The notes under the pieces: generated by a model
Seen by the model: only the letters and a program-made list of their open reading frames with translations
The model's database searches: none
Told to the model about the DNA's origin: nothing
Shown here: positions 49,230 to 62,289 of the stretch, in pieces
Layout of the letters: the number at the start of each line of letters is the position of its first letter
How positions within the stretch are numbered: position 1 is the stretch's first letter
Translations under genes and position numbers: made by a program
NCBI RefSeq assembly: GCF_041260155.1
Contig: NC_091944.1
Coordinates: 16,706,772 to 16,770,771, forward strand
DNA: 64,000 bases
Direction of reading: 5' to 3'
DNA from: Ptychodera flava
Lineage: Eukaryota; Hemichordata; Enteropneusta; Ptychoderidae

Positions 49230-51264
49230 GTTTTTTAGCTACTATAGATTATAGTCTATAGAAGCTATTGGGATGGGTATCCGTCCGGCGTCCGTCGTCA
49301 GTCTGTATGTATGTATGTATGTATGTATGTATGTCCGTTTGTGAGGCGTCCGTCCACTCAAATATCTTGAGAACCGCAGTACTTACTGATTTGATATTTG
49401 TTGTGTAGATGAAAAATATGATTTTGAGAAACCAATTTTTTTTAATTTTTTGATATTGTTGAAAATAGGCAAATTAATGCCAAAAAAGGTGTTTTTGGTA
49501 AAAAATCTTCTTCTTCATAACTGCTGGTCAGACAGCTTTGTTATTTGGTATACAGGTCCCTAGGGATAACCCAACTTAGATTTGTTCAAATTGTGATGAA
49601 AATGCAAATATGTATTTTTAAGGAATTTTTTTGTCATTTTTGGTCAAATTTGACTTACATTGTATGTAATTGTTGTACTGTATAAACCCTATCAATTCAC
49701 CCAGAAAAACATAATTAATATCAGGGTTCGTACGGTCCTGGAAAACCCTGGAATTTTATTTTAGCCCTGGAAAACCCTGGAAAACCCTGGAAAAATGTGA
49801 TTTAGCCCTGGAAAACCCTGGAAAATGAAGATACTTGAGACTGATGTAGTTGAACTTAACAAATCTGATAATAAATATTCCAAGAAAGCTGAATCTACAG
49901 GGAAATGTCTTTTGTCGCAAAGTTAAATAGTCTTAGGAGTGCAAATTCTAAGACTGCAAAAGAGAAAAACAAACTGAAATACAATCAGTAGCTATACAGT
50001 CAGAAGAAAAAGCTCAGGAATTAAAGCAGTAGATAGGTATGGTGTGTCGATAGAAGTCGAGTATAAATTTGTTTTCATGATCAAGAGCCCTGGAAAATTA
50101 CTTGATTTTAGTTGAAATAGCCCTGGAAAACTGGTCAAAAAACCCTGGAAAGCCCTCGAATTTTATTTGTCTCAAGGTGTACGAACCCTGTAATATGATT
50201 TTAAATAATTGAATTAATTAGGAAATCATCAAAGCCAAAATAATTTTAGTGTGGAATTATCAGAAAGTTCAACTTTTTTGACAGTTCATAGTGAAATGCT
50301 TACCATCTTGGAGGATTAAAACATGTAAAGGCAACTTTCCTGAATCCCAACTTTGATATATTCTGAACCACCATTTATGTTATCTAAAAGAAATTGCTCA
50401 TAATAGTTTGTCATGATAGGGTGGTCAATAAAAAGAGATAGAGAAAGTTCTAATTTCCATTTATGGTTGACTTGTAAGGATAAAATAAGATTACTTTTTG
50501 AGGAAAAAATAGAGTGGTCAATTAAAAGAGTGGTCAAAGTGATAGGGTTTTTATGGTAAAGCTGGGCTGCAAGATTCCTCATGTGCTATTTATAGCAATT
50601 ATGCAATCTGTGTAAACAGTGCAATGAAAGTGTAACATGATTCCTATTATAATGCTTTTGATGACCTTGAACTTCTTAAGTTTCAAACATTTGTCTCTTC
50701 AGTGTGCTTTCTCTGAGTATGTACAGTCTCAATTATTCAACAGAACTTACTTACAATGTTAATTTGAAAGTTAAAATGTGCTTGGTTAATAGGATGAAAA
50801 TACTGATATTAAAAGATAACCAGCTCAAGATTCTTTATAACCTGACAGATATGCTGTTTTTTTATGACGTAAATCTTGATTTAAGCAAGTCTTGTTTACT
50901 TTAATTAGAATGTAATTAACTCTCGTTTATTTGCTATTATTGACTAATATAGTCTGATGAAATAAGCAAATCTGTATTTTTACGGAATTTTTTCCATTTT
51001 TGGTCAGGCCATCCTGAAATGAGCAATCAAAGATATCCACCTTCTTCATCAATACATGTGTCACAAAAGGTTATTCTCTACATAACACAGCAAAGCTCTG
51101 TCAACTGTTGAGTCGCTTGTTTTTTCAAAACCGCTGGTCAGACAGCTTTAATATTTGGTTTACAATGTCCCTAGATGACCTTAGTGAGATAATTTCATAC
51201 AGTCAGGAAATACTTAATTTTGTATCCATGTCTATAGTAGCTTCAGGGACTTTGGCCCTATGTT
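49230..51264 (-). mobile_element. ~1.9-kb non-coding element, copy B (inverted copy of 12842-14709)
   Basis: Read in reverse complement it follows copy A almost throughout: AGCTACTATAGA ends, a GTAT microsatellite (49303-49334), the block with GTAAAGGCAACTTTCCTGAA, and the terminal TCAGGGACTTTGGCCCTATG. Relative to A it has lost ~290 bp near 50950, including one microsatellite, and has gained the 469-bp insertion at 49722-50190. Confidence 0.8.
49722..50190. mobile_element. 469-bp insertion with CAGGGTTCGTAC inverted ends, nested in copy B
   Basis: It begins CAGGGTTCGTACGG and ends GTACGAACCCTG (12-bp TIR), flanked by TAATAT on both sides (49716-49721 and 50191-50196). Copy A preserves the empty site with a single TAATAT. 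The interior is rich in CCTGGAAAACCCTGGAA words. CAGGG-type termini suggest a hAT-like MITE; the visible duplication is 6 bp, not the usual 8. No ORF. Confidence 0.82.
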
Positions 51265-51459
51265 AAAAGTGTAGTGACGTCACATCTTTACTAGGGAGTC
51301 ATTCATACCGTGTGAAACCTCCCTGCTTATCCTTCACTCAGTAAGAGTGCGGAACAACGAGGGTTTCCTTCAACCTGTTGTATAAAGCTGAAAAGAAAAG
51401 TGCATTTCCCAACCTACATCAAAGCCATGTTTTATGTTAATATTCACTGATTTAAGTAT

Positions 51460-51730
51460 CATGCATCTTGAAAATGAACAATTTAAATGTTGCCCTAAAC
51501 TTTCAACTTTTTTTACCAAATTAGGAATAAAAATCAGGGTTCGCCATACAAGTTGAGAACTAAAGAAACAAATTACCTAACATTTTCTGATATTTGAAAT
51601 TTACAACGGTCGCAATCCGTGTGTTCACTCTATGGGGAAAATAAATGTTTGATTTTAATTAAAAAAAGTGAGATTGTGAAACTTTGTCTCTTTCCAAGAG
51701 TTTTGAAATGAGCCCCTATGGACAAACTTA
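51460..51730 (-). repeat. TTAA-family ~360-bp element, fragment
   Basis: It retains AGGAATAAAAATCAGGGTTC, TTCACTCTATGGGGAAAATA and GAGCCCCTATGGAC blocks in reverse orientation; both termini are lost. Confidence 0.6.
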
Positions 51731-51967
51731 GTGTTGATTGCTTTTGCAGTAGCTAAGACCGTCTGTTCTAATGGGATGATAATGTGTGTGTCTTAAATAC
51801 ATTATTATACACATTCACAGTATTGGGCCATAGTATAGCGTTTGTAATGTTTGTGGAATGAATTGATGTTTTTCGGTCGTACAACATTTGATTTTAAGGT
51901 TAACATAATTGTTGTATTCACATACAGCATATCCAAGTGGTATGTGTAATCTAATATCTGTTATTAT

Positions 51968-52326
51968 TTAAGGTAGATCGCGCCTCGGGGACAGATATTT
52001 TGGACTCTCAAACTCCTACAATTCTTTTCTGATCTACCACTTGTGGGGGCCTATTTGAAGCTCTGGGAGAAAGAAAAACTTTTGCCGGCTTAGTTTTTCA
52101 AAAATCGAAAATTTTATTATTTCTCCATAGAGTTAACACAGGGATGGCGGCCATTTTGAATTAAAACATCAGCTAATCTTGGGTGATTTGCTTTTCAAGT
52201 ACTAAAATTTGCATAGTAACCCCTGATTTTTATTCTCGATTTTGAAAGAGAACGGTTGAAAGATTCCTTAAGAAAAGTTTGAGCAAAAGTTTAAGTGTTT
52301 CACTTTCGAGGCACATACTACCTTAA
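51968..52326 (+). repeat. TTAA-family ~360-bp element, intact copy
   Basis: TTAAGGTAGATCGCGCCTCG to GCACATACTACCTTAA. Both TTAA-bordered inverted ends and the GTTAACACAGGGATGGCGG core are present. Confidence 0.85.
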
Positions 52327-53068
52327 ATCACCCGAGTTCTCACAAATCTTACAGAAATATAAAACACACTTTTTGTGATGTCTTGACATGGGCAACATTC
52401 TGGCAAACTGTTACGAATTATCATTCTTACAATTTTTACACATTGAATTTCTTTCTGATAATTGAACCAAATGTCATCAGCTTCTGTCTCAGGGCATGCC
52501 AACCGGAGACTTTTGTATAAAACTTCTTGGCAAGTGCAGACTTTTATGGGATCGGAAGGACAGATTGGGAGTTGGTTAGAGTGAAGTAAGATTAGTGAGA
52601 ACTCGGGCAATAAATGTGGAGCACATCAAAAGGGCAAATATAAATTTTGTGAAAATGGCCTCCGTAAAAGTCAAAAGGGTAAACATGTTTCATCCAGTTT
52701 TATCCTATGCCGCAGAGTAGCAGACTATGAATCCTGAAGTTTATTGGGTTGTAAAACTGACCAAGGTTACTACTCAAACAGGAAGGGTTGTAAGGAATGT
52801 AATTCGGACAAATGTGATTGTTGTTAAGCAAAAAAGGAAGTATCAAAATGTGGCATCAATACTAGTTAATGGGGAGAAGATCTTGTAAAATCTTGCGTAG
52901 GTTGTAAAACACAAATTAACGAAACTTGCAGGGTCTTGTTAACATCTCTTTAACACGGGATGTATATCAGGTGTTGTCTCACAAAGAATCTGCATCACAC
53001 AGGTCTGCGTTTTGCCACGTTGAGCTTCTAAATGTACAAGAGCATGACATAAAATTGTCAGATATGAC

Positions 53069-53443
53069 TTAAGATACGACTCAAAAATAAAAGATCTAAA
53101 CTTTTACTCAAACTTTCCTCAAAGAAACTTTCCACCTTTCTCTTTCAAAATCAAGAGAAAATATCAGGGGTCACTGTGCACATTTTGGTACCTGAGAGTG
53201 AAAAATTACCTTAAATTAATACTGAAATTTAAAATTCAAGATGGCCGCCATCCCTGTGTTAACTCTGTGGGAAAAAATGAAATTTCTGATTTTCACAAAA
53301 ATAAGCAGTTAAAAACTTTTAGTTACCCAAGAGCTTCAAAGTGAACCCATACCAGTGGTAGATCAGAAAAATATTGTAAATAAATTGTTTTGCAAAATAT
53401 TTGAGAGTCTGAATATTTGTCTGTGAGGTGCATTCTACCTTAA
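53069..53443 (-). repeat. TTAA-family ~360-bp element, near-complete copy
   Basis: Reverse-oriented; the right border is GGTGCATTCTACCTTAA and the core is AAGATGGCCGCCATCCCTGT. The left border (TTAAGATACGACTC) is altered. Confidence 0.75.
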
Positions 53444-53699
53444 ATCAGGATTTTTGAAAGATGTTCAGAAGTATGAAAGGCCTTGAAAACTTGTACTTTC
53501 TTTGCAAATGTACTCTGAAAATCATTCTACTGTCATAGTATACTTTTGTAAGATTAACAATTTGAGAAAGTATGGCGTTTTCCCTCAGTGGATGGATCCT
53601 TTCTAAGTCATCTGTGTGGCCTTTCCCATATCCATATCTGTGAGACTTGTAAATTTTCTTGAGGTTATGGTTTGTCTGTTTTCCTAAACTTTGATAAAA

Positions 53700-54060
53700 C
53701 TCCTAGACTGCTGAACTGGATCGTATTTCTCGACCCATCTTTACAAAAGATCAAATGGAAGACGTCGCATCAGGTGTCTTTTGATTTATAAAGTACGGTG
53801 GGATATTGACTCAAGGCGGTAACCAGGTGGCCGGTCCATCAATATTTCCTCCTCTGCTCCATAATTTAGACAAGTAAGGTATCAGTGTCTGGAGTCTAGA
53901 ACTGATTTCCAGCACCCAGGAGAACTTCTACCAAAGACGCCACAAACAGAAATGGACTATGGATTTATGGAGTAATCTCTTCAATCCGTGCCATCTTATC
54001 TGTGTAATCCCCCTCATCTGCTCAGCTGTGAGGCTGGGCAATATTTCAAGGATTTAGCAT
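53700..54060. other. GC-richer unassigned island
   Basis: Composition is noticeably less AT-rich than its surroundings and the frame from about 53880 to 54057 is open (including ISSTQENFYQRRHKQKWTM) without a start codon. No splice-site pair or family match could be established. It could be an exon or UTR of an undetected gene, or a regulatory segment. Confidence 0.2.
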
Positions 54061-55104
54061 TTATGAAAATCAAGCAGGAAACTCAGAGTAGAGTGGATAT
54101 ATTTTTGGGTGTCAGTTTTAACCCTTCCAATCCACATTTACATCAATGTACATTTACCTGACATTGCTGATCAACATTATGTTGATGAGATGCTCTTAAC
54201 TTACTTTCTAAAGTTCTTGGATTTGTTTATGTGTTGATTTTTCTGATATTTTAGGTTTTGTCGCTGTTATTAAATTGGACAGAGATAAGTGCATATGTAT
54301 TAGGATAAACCATTCCCACAGAACGCTTTTGTGACCAAGCTTTGTAACTTTTCAGGAATGCCTTGCAATGATAACCGGTCCTTTTTGACCAGATTGACAA
54401 CTGTTTATTCTTTTCTAAGTGGATAGAACAAAAAGGAAATGAAATTTAACAGCACTGCTCTTTAGAAAAACTCATTTTTTCCCTTTCCTCCCAAAGGATA
54501 TCTGCAATTAGTGATTTCACTACTGGTATATAGAACAGCCATATAATCAGTGATTCGACTAATTCCCCTCTAAGTTTGTACGTCACTTGAATTGTACAGA
54601 ATGTGTTTTATGTCCTATTGTCAATGTCATCACCACCTTGTTTCCATGACTACCAGTCTGTTAGCCTTCACTATCTTTGTGATCTTCTGTATCTCATCCC
54701 GATTACGTCATCAGAACTAATAGGCACTAAAATGTGGCATTTTAATCGCAAAAGACTTCAAATAACTTTGTTAACGAAGGATTAACAGAGTCTTTGCATT
54801 AGGATTACAGCCCATAATATTTATTGCCGGTAGCCAATAAAGAGAGATCTTTCTCCACCAAATGTAATGACTTATGCATAGATAACCACATTTGAAATGT
54901 TTCTTCTCTTAGCCGAGAAACTCTGCAAGTTTTTAAGAGAAGTAAGAAATACAGTCTGCCATTCACGCTAATACTTGTCTGTTCAGATAATCCCTACATC
55001 ACACTAAAGTGTGCAAAATTGCTAAATTTGTCTCTTAAAGTCACACTACCCTGTAACTTGTTACTTGTCTCTGCCCGGCCATTAAAATGGAAAATGAGTG
55101 CCCA
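54061..55104. other. Gene-poor stretch
   Basis: No exon, repeat family or RNA gene recognised. Confidence 0.4.
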
Positions 55105-55453
55105 TTAAGGTAGTACGCACCTCAAATGAAGAGACTTTAACTGTACTCAAACTTTCCTCAGCAAAACTTTAAATCCTTCCCCTTTAGAAATTAAGAATAA
55201 AGATCAGGGTTCACCATGCAAAATTTTGGGCTAGAGATATAAATTACCCAATATTTACCTATACTTTCAATTCAAAATGGCCGCCATTCCTGTGTTAACT
55301 CTATGAGAAAAAAATAAATTTTTGATTTTCACAAAAATGAGACTGCGAAAACTTTATTTACTCCATGAGCTTCAAAACAAGTAATAGACCAAAAATGTAT
55401 TGTAAAAGTTTGAGAGTAAGAATAACTGTCCCCGAAGCGCATTCTACCTTTAA
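55105..55453 (-). repeat. TTAA-family ~360-bp element, near-complete copy
   Basis: TTAAGGTAGTACGCACCTCA to GCGCATTCTACCTTTAA in reverse orientation, with AAAATGGCCGCCATTCCTGT in the core. Confidence 0.8.
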
Positions 55454-55600
55454 TCATAGAAACAGGGTGAACTTTGAAATCATAAAATTTTAGGGTTTCA
55501 AAACTATGAAATGCATTGTGATCAACCTAATGGTATGTGATTATAATTTCAATCAAAGGAAGCAGATGCTGAAGATGGAATTTTCCAGATTACAGTAAAC

Positions 55601-55786
55601 TGGTTCTGCTATAATGTTTCAAGTTCTGATACAATGTTTCAAGTTCTGATACAATGTTTCAAGTTCTGATACAATCTTTCTTGTTCTGATACAGTTTTTC
55701 AAGTTCTGATACAATGTTTCAAGTTCTGATACAATCTTTCTTGTTCTGATACAGTTTTTCAAGTTCTGATACAATGTTTCAAGTTT
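55601..55786. repeat. 20-bp minisatellite with 60-bp higher-order period
   Basis: Nine units of AAGTTCTGATACAATGTTTC-like sequence. The variant trio at 55661-55720 recurs exactly as 55721-55780, so three variant units were duplicated together. Confidence 0.9.
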
Positions 55787-56493
55787 TTTTTGCCATTACC
55801 ATGGATCACAGAGTTTCTAATCTTGTACCAAGGCTGTCTGATATAGATGATACATGTGTGCACTAAATAGGGCTCATGGAGCACGACTCAAATCGTAGTA
55901 TTGTGCTTTCTGTCAATCCTTCAGGCAATGTCTGCTTGATTTCTGTTGTAATCCCGTACTATTTAAATGTTTTACACCAAACATGCCACGCTTATGAATA
56001 TTCATGTCAACTAAGTCTGTGTGCAAAAGCAGTCTTTAATGTCTGCTGTCAAAGTGCAAGCTTTTAATATGAAATCCTAAGCTAGTGCCGTGGGCTAGAA
56101 AGACTATTTCAAGGCAGCATGACTGTGTAGACTCAGTGGCGTTCCTGGAAAGTAAACCAGAAGTATCCTCTTGCTTGGCTCATATGAATAGCCTTAGCCT
56201 GATTTTCATTATTAACAGAGGATGTTTTCCTAGGGGGCCCTTCTGTAAGAAATTTTATGCAACTGGGCCTTCTAAGATTATGTTCATTTGCAGGCGGTCT
56301 TCATAACTATTGCTAATTGGGCATTTGATAGTAGGTGATCAGTATCTCGTCCTGCAAATCTGCTTCCCCCAGCAGGTGGTTGATGGAGTAAATAAATTAC
56401 AAAAAAATGACATGACATGCAAAACTTGTGAAAAGAAGATTGACTGTAAATATTACCCACAGCATCAATTAACCAATGTAGCATTTAAGGAAA

Positions 56494-56524
56494 TGACTCA
56501 AGTTGTTTTTAAAAACTTGAGTCA
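56494..56524. other. Short perfect hairpin
   Basis: TGACTCAAGTT and AACTTGAGTCA are reverse complements separated by 9 bp. No T-run or gene end suggests a function. Confidence 0.5.
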
Positions 56525-57334
56525 CAAACTTGTTTTCATTGAAAGATACAAAGTCATATAATGACACTGAACTTTGGCATACATTCATGTTTCAAAAAAA
56601 AGAAAAAAAGAAAAGAAAAAGATTACGTTGATACGGTCATGTGAAGAAGATTGTGTTTCTGGAGAAACAAGATAGTTGAATTATGTAGTACAGTCAAAAA
56701 CCCATTGCTTGTAGGTGGGTAGATGATTGCATTGCAGCCCTTAGTATGATTTTATGATGTGATAGGCTAGCAAATAGTTACCCAGGTACATTCAGGATAG
56801 CTTTCTCAGTGTATTGACCTGTTTGCTACAAAGCCATTTACTATCGGATATGACTTGTTGGAGTGTTAACATTCAGTCAAGGTGGCACTGCACGTAGCAC
56901 AGCATATTTTGCCGAAAATTTCACTTTTTTGCAAAGATTCATTCAGTATTCATTTATTTGTAACCCAAGATTAAAAAACTTAATTGGTTCACCAGTATGA
57001 CAAACAGATTTAAAGTTGGATGACAAAGAAGTGTACATTTATGCAACTTTATGCAAATCACCTCATATCATGGCTTTTTATGCTGTTTTCAACTTAAAAA
57101 AAAAAACAAAACTCCACTCTGGGTGGGCCAAATGTTTGAGACTTTCACATTGCATTCTTTAAATACTATATGACAAAATAATTTTGCTTGGCTATAAATT
57201 TCTTGCATTTTAAATAAGAGTCATTTTAATTTATATTATCATAATCATGATTTTCATCACTTTTTTGGAATGTCAGTCTTTCAACCCTTTTCATTTAAGA
57301 ATGACAATAATGTCAAACAAAATTGCCATTTATT

Positions 57335-58599
57335 AGTCCCCACGGACACCGTCCGGGGGGACTATAAATTTGGTCATGTCCGTGCGTGCGTGCGTGTGTC
57401 CGTCTGTGCGTCCGTCCGTCCGTTCATGCAGATATCTCAGAGATGCTTGAAGCGATTTTATTCAAACTTGGTACAAGGATTACTTCATATGTCATACAGA
57501 TGCACGTCGATTTGTTTTGTGGTACGATCCAATATGGCTGCCAGGCAGCCATTTTATTACGATTTTTTCATGTACAGAGCCATAATTCAGGCATGTTTCA
57601 ACTGATTTTATTCAAAGTTGGTACAAGGACATTGACCAATGTCATAGATATGCATGTCAATTCTTTTTGTGATACGATCCAATATGGCCGCCGTGCGGCC
57701 ATTTTGTTACGATTTTTTCATGTACAGAGCCATAACTCAGGCATATCTCAACCGATTTTATTCAAAATTGGTACAAGGACGTTGACCTATGTCATACATA
57801 TGCACGTCAATTTGTTTTGTGATACGATCCAATATGGCCGCCAGGCGGCCATTTTATTACGATTTTTTCATGTACAGAGCCATTACTCAGGCTTGTTTCT
57901 ACAGATTTTATTCAAAGTTGGTACAAGGACATTGACCAATGTCATAGCTATGCATATCAATTTGTTTTGTGATACGATCCAATATGGCTGCCGTGCGGCC
58001 ATTTTGTTACGATTTTTTTCATGTACAGAGCCATAACTCAGGCATATCTAAACCAATTTTATTCAAACATGGTACAAGGACATCGACCTATGTCGTACAT
58101 ATGCACATTGACTTGTTTTGTGATACGATCCAATATGGCCGCCATGTGGCCATTTTATTACGTTTTTTCATGTCCAGAACCATAACTCAGACATGTATCA
58201 AGCAAATTTATTCAAAGTTGGTACAAGGAGATTGATCAATGTCATACATATGCATGTTAATTTGTTTTGTGATACGATCCAATATGGCTGCTGTGCGGCC
58301 ATTTTGTTATGATTTTTTCATGTACAAAGCCATAACTCAGGCATATTTCAACCGATTGTAATCAAAGTTGGTACAAGGACATTGACCTATGTCATACATA
58401 TGCACATTGATTTGTTTTGTGATTCGATCCAATATCGCCACCATGTGGCCATTTTATTACGATTTTTTCATGTCCTGAACTACAACTCAGACATGTATCA
58501 AGCGAATTTATTCAAAGTATTTTTATCACAGACCTAATGAAGAGGACTCTATCCTCTCTGAGGACCTGTAATCAAAGCACCCATTAACAAGTGGGGACT
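57335..58599. mobile_element. ~1.26-kb element of seven 150-bp units with AGTCCCCAC ends
   Basis: It starts AGTCCCCACGGACACCGTCC, followed by a GTGC/GTCC-rich stretch, and ends GTGGGGACT (9-bp inverted ends). Inside, GATACGATCCAATATGGC recurs at 57521, 57671, 57821, 57971, 58122, 58271 and 58421 (149-151 bp spacing). Each unit holds a palindrome of the type ATGGCCGC-nnn-GCGGCCAT. The 216-aa frame at 57386-58036 merely reflects a period divisible by three and breaks where a unit is 151 bp, so it is not called a gene. Confidence 0.75.
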
Positions 58600-58624
58600 G
58601 TGTCATCACGATGACTTGTTTCTC

Positions 58625-60470
58625 ATATACTCTGTTTCAAATGAGATATTTAATTTTATAAAGAAGCATCAAGTTTTTGACTTCAATTAATTTTTGTCAG
58701 TAATACTAAAATTGAGATTTTTTACCCCCAAAATATATGTATCTTCTTCATCCTTTGAGTAAGCTGTTGCTACCATAGTAAAGGTTAGATTCTCTGCTTT
58801 TTGAAATTATATAGCATGCATATGGGAGGTGTTTTCGTTGAAAAAAGTGTATCTTGGTTATTTAAATAGTGCAACACTACCTGAAACATTTGCTATGAAA
58901 GTTAGAACTTTTGCCTATGATTAAGAGAGCATGATAGACAAAATTTCCTCTCTCTTTGGGCTGGAAGTGTTAATCTTTTCACATTATTGACGAAATATGT
59001 TATCAGTGTAAAACATTGCAACCATTCACATTTATTTCAGATTTTTTTGACCCTTGATTAATCGCTGCAAAAACAACAAATAATATTCTAAAACATTAAT
59101 TTTATATATCTATGCTCTCGAATAGAGAAAATATGTGCCAAACATCAAGATACTTGAATTAAATTCCTCTGAAAATTACATAGATTGATTTGATATACAG
59201 CCAGATAGTCATGTTGTCAGAGAAACCCCCAGAGATAAGATATTCTCATGGTCGCAGAGGGTCACATCAGACTAACATGCAATCAATAAAAAAACCATCA
59301 AGATTCTACACATGTGTATTGATAAATTGAACGAGAAGGATACAGAAAAAATAGGATTAGATGCCATTATCAATGCAAACATTACAATTTTATTTGAATT
59401 TTCTAATTTTTGATCGGAGGTATGATAATAAAACAAATTGAAGTAATCCACTTTGAACTAATTCTGTCATATTGCCAGATATCTGATCCTGTCCCCTGCA
59501 ATAGGGCTGTACAAATGATGTCGTTTTTCTCATCAATATGCAAAAATAAGTATTTGTCAAAAAATTTTAATCATGTCTTTGGAAATTACCCAATGCATGC
59601 AATAATGTTAGAAAATGCAATGGGCGCCTGCCAGTGTTATGATGAGCACTGGAAAAGACAACAGCTCGGACTGCAAGCTGCACCAACGGCCATGCATGCA
59701 ACGCTGACAAAGTTTATCCAATTTCAAGCAGCAGTGTCCCATGTCGTGTACGTGCAGCTATATTCAGTATCAAACCTGCAAATGCAAACAATGCTTTAAA
59801 CTGCTAGTCTGCTTCAAAACTCATCTTCAGCAGAAGAAGCAGTTTTGCATTGTTTACAAGTTGCAAAAACATGAAAGGAATGACAGTTAAGAATAGAAAT
59901 CTGTCCCCAGTTGATTTATTTACAATGAGCAAGCTTTGAAACAACTAGGAAGGAAGGGCGAGAACATCCATGCTAATCATTGGTACCTTTAAATTCACCC
60001 TTTTACCTGAATGTACCATACTTTCTTTGATTTCTTGAAGTCCTTTGTTGTAATTATTTTCATCGCTATGCAGTCACACTACTTTTGAATCTTGCCAAAA
60101 TTTCTCTCCTCCAACATCCTGGTAGATTCAGACAGCAAGGAGAGTCAAACAGGATGTACTATACAGGGATGTGGATTTGCCATAATCCTTTCATTGTTGA
60201 ACTCCTTTCAGAGATGAGAACACAGACATCAAACTAGTGCATTAAATATAACAGGGTATGTCTACTTGTTTATGAAATCATATAAACATGATCAATGTCC
60301 TTTAAAGTAGTTTCATGCCCTGATAAACATCGATGCTTTGAAAGAGATATTAAACTATCTGTTTATGCACAAACTGAGTATAGTTTTCAAATTTTATTTA
60401 TCATTGGTAGTATTGTAACCTTTCAAAGTACAACTGACAGTGAATATTCCTAAAAAATCACATTGACTAT
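58625..60470. other. Gene-poor stretch
   Basis: No recognised feature. The 129-codon ORF at 59410-59799 has no recognisable motif, weak start context and no splice partners. Confidence 0.4.
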
Positions 60471-60474
60471 AATA

Positions 60475-60633
60475 CAGTAAAACCTGTCTAAACCAAACAC
60501 CAAAGGGACTGAGAAAACTGTTCGGTTTACAGAGGTGATTGGTTTATAGAGGTTCCTTAAAGGGACTAGAAAAGGTGTTCAGTATACACTGGTTTCCAGT
60601 TTAGACAGGGTTCTGTTTAGACAGATTTCACTG
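60475..60633. mobile_element. 159-bp Tigger/mariner-like MITE
   Basis: It is bounded by TA dinucleotides. The left end CAGTAAAACCTGTCTAAAC and the right end GTTTAGACAGATTTCACTG are inverted repeats of ~19 bp. Termini and TA target fit Tigger-type Tc1/mariner MITEs. No ORF. Confidence 0.8.
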
Positions 60634-60702
60634 TACATTCAAATACATCCTGTGAGTATAAACAGAAAGCATACACACACAGGCACACATACCATATATG
60701 CA

Positions 60703-60722
60703 GAGACAGACAGACAGACATA
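60703..60722. repeat. CAGA tetranucleotide run
   Basis: About four to five AGAC/CAGA repeats. Confidence 0.8.
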
Positions 60723-61940
60723 CTGGCAGACATAGAGGATATCACAGACAACTGTTTTTTCTTCACTTTAAATGAGATTCCCTGTTTTTTTCCTTTAAAT
60801 GGCATGAATCAACGCGGGGTTTGATTTAAATGTGTTATGGCATGCCTATTAACATTGTGACATTTGGAAGTTGGAAGGTCGCAAAGGTGAAAGGAAACCT
60901 CAACAACCGTTGTCAGATGCAACATTTCATATACGGTAACAAGGTAAAGGAATCAGATAGTTAGTCAGCGAGATACATCATCACAAAGTTTTCATCTAAT
61001 ACTTGAGTTATATCAAACAGGCTTCTACTGAATGACTTCAATTTGATTTTTCAAGATAGTACAGACTCTATGCTGTGTAACTTGGTAATACAAATCTGAT
61101 TACTTGTTCCACTTGACTTATCCTTATACCAAGTTGTGTGGTTGTTATAGTAACCACCGACATGTTGCCTGTTGGCCGTTGAGAATTCATAGTTTTTTTG
61201 TTGTCAGATTTTCAAAAATTGCATTTCTGTTTTTGTTTGTCAGAATGAACTAAACAGAGAAGGAAAAAGAGTACTATATTTAATGGTTTCACTGTAATTT
61301 GAACGTAGATCACCGTCTGATGGCAGACAGATGTAGCCATCATCTCAGGGAAGTCGTTAGCCAAAAAAATAAATTTGCAAACTTCTGCCAATTTTACTAG
61401 AAAATAAGGCCACAGGATATTATTTTATGTTGAACTAAAATTACAATTGTAGGAAGTCATAAATATGGTCAAAAATGGACAGAACATTTAACAACAGTGT
61501 GATATTGGGTGAAAAAAAATTCAAAATTGCCCAAATTTTTTTTGCATGATGGAAAACAGAGTAGAAATCTGAAAAAAAAATCTATGCATGCTCTACCTGC
61601 TTCAAAATCTATGTCAAATCTTTGAAGGCCAAACAATTTGCATATTGTCATTTAATCTAACCAACCATACCCAGGTCAAATAGTCCAGCTAAACCAGAAC
61701 AAAATTGCCAAAATGTCTAAGTTCAAAATTTATTTCATTTTCAAAATTATATCTATGATAGTATTTTGTTTCGCTTTTCTTTGAGAAAAATGATTTGTTG
61801 ATGATCATGAGAGAGAGATGCTAAACTCTGGGAAAGTATTTACGATACGGTAACCATGGATTGGGATCTTCATGTTGATAGTGAAAGGAAGGACACCTGC
61901 TAGAAGTGAAACTCATGCAAAATGTTGAGAAAATGAACAA

Positions 61941-62286
61941 TTTAGGTAGTAATCAGTGCCTTGAAATCGAAAGACTTGAACTTTTGCTCAACCTTTCCTC
62001 AACAAAACTTGAACCATTCTCTTTCAAGAGCAAGAATAAAAAAATCAGGAGTCACTGTGCCATAGTCTATGGAAACAAATTTCTTTAATTTGAAAATTTT
62101 GATATTTGAAATTGTAAAATAGTTGCTATCCCTGTGTTAACTCCATAGGGAAAAACAAAATTTTCGATTTTCACAAATCAAAGCTGATGGAAACTTAATA
62201 GCATCAAAATGAGCCCCTACAATTGGTATGCCAAAAGGTATTACTTACATGAGTCCCAATGTCTGTCCCTAATACACAGTCTACCG
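61941..62286 (-). repeat. TTAA-family ~360-bp element, diverged copy
   Basis: Reverse-oriented. It begins TTAGGTAGTAATCAG, retains ATCCCTGTGTTAACTCCATA in the core, and ends near CACAGTCTACCGTA, with both borders mutated. Confidence 0.65.
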
Positions 62287-62289
62287 TAC

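Noticed and set aside
57386..58036. 216-codon ORF with 50-residue repeats
   Set aside because: It results from the 150-bp repeat period and ends where a unit gains one base. It lies inside a dispersed element with inverted ends.
59410..59799. 129-codon ORF
   Set aside because: No motif, weak composition, no splice partners, and isolated in gene-poor DNA; length alone is not sufficient.
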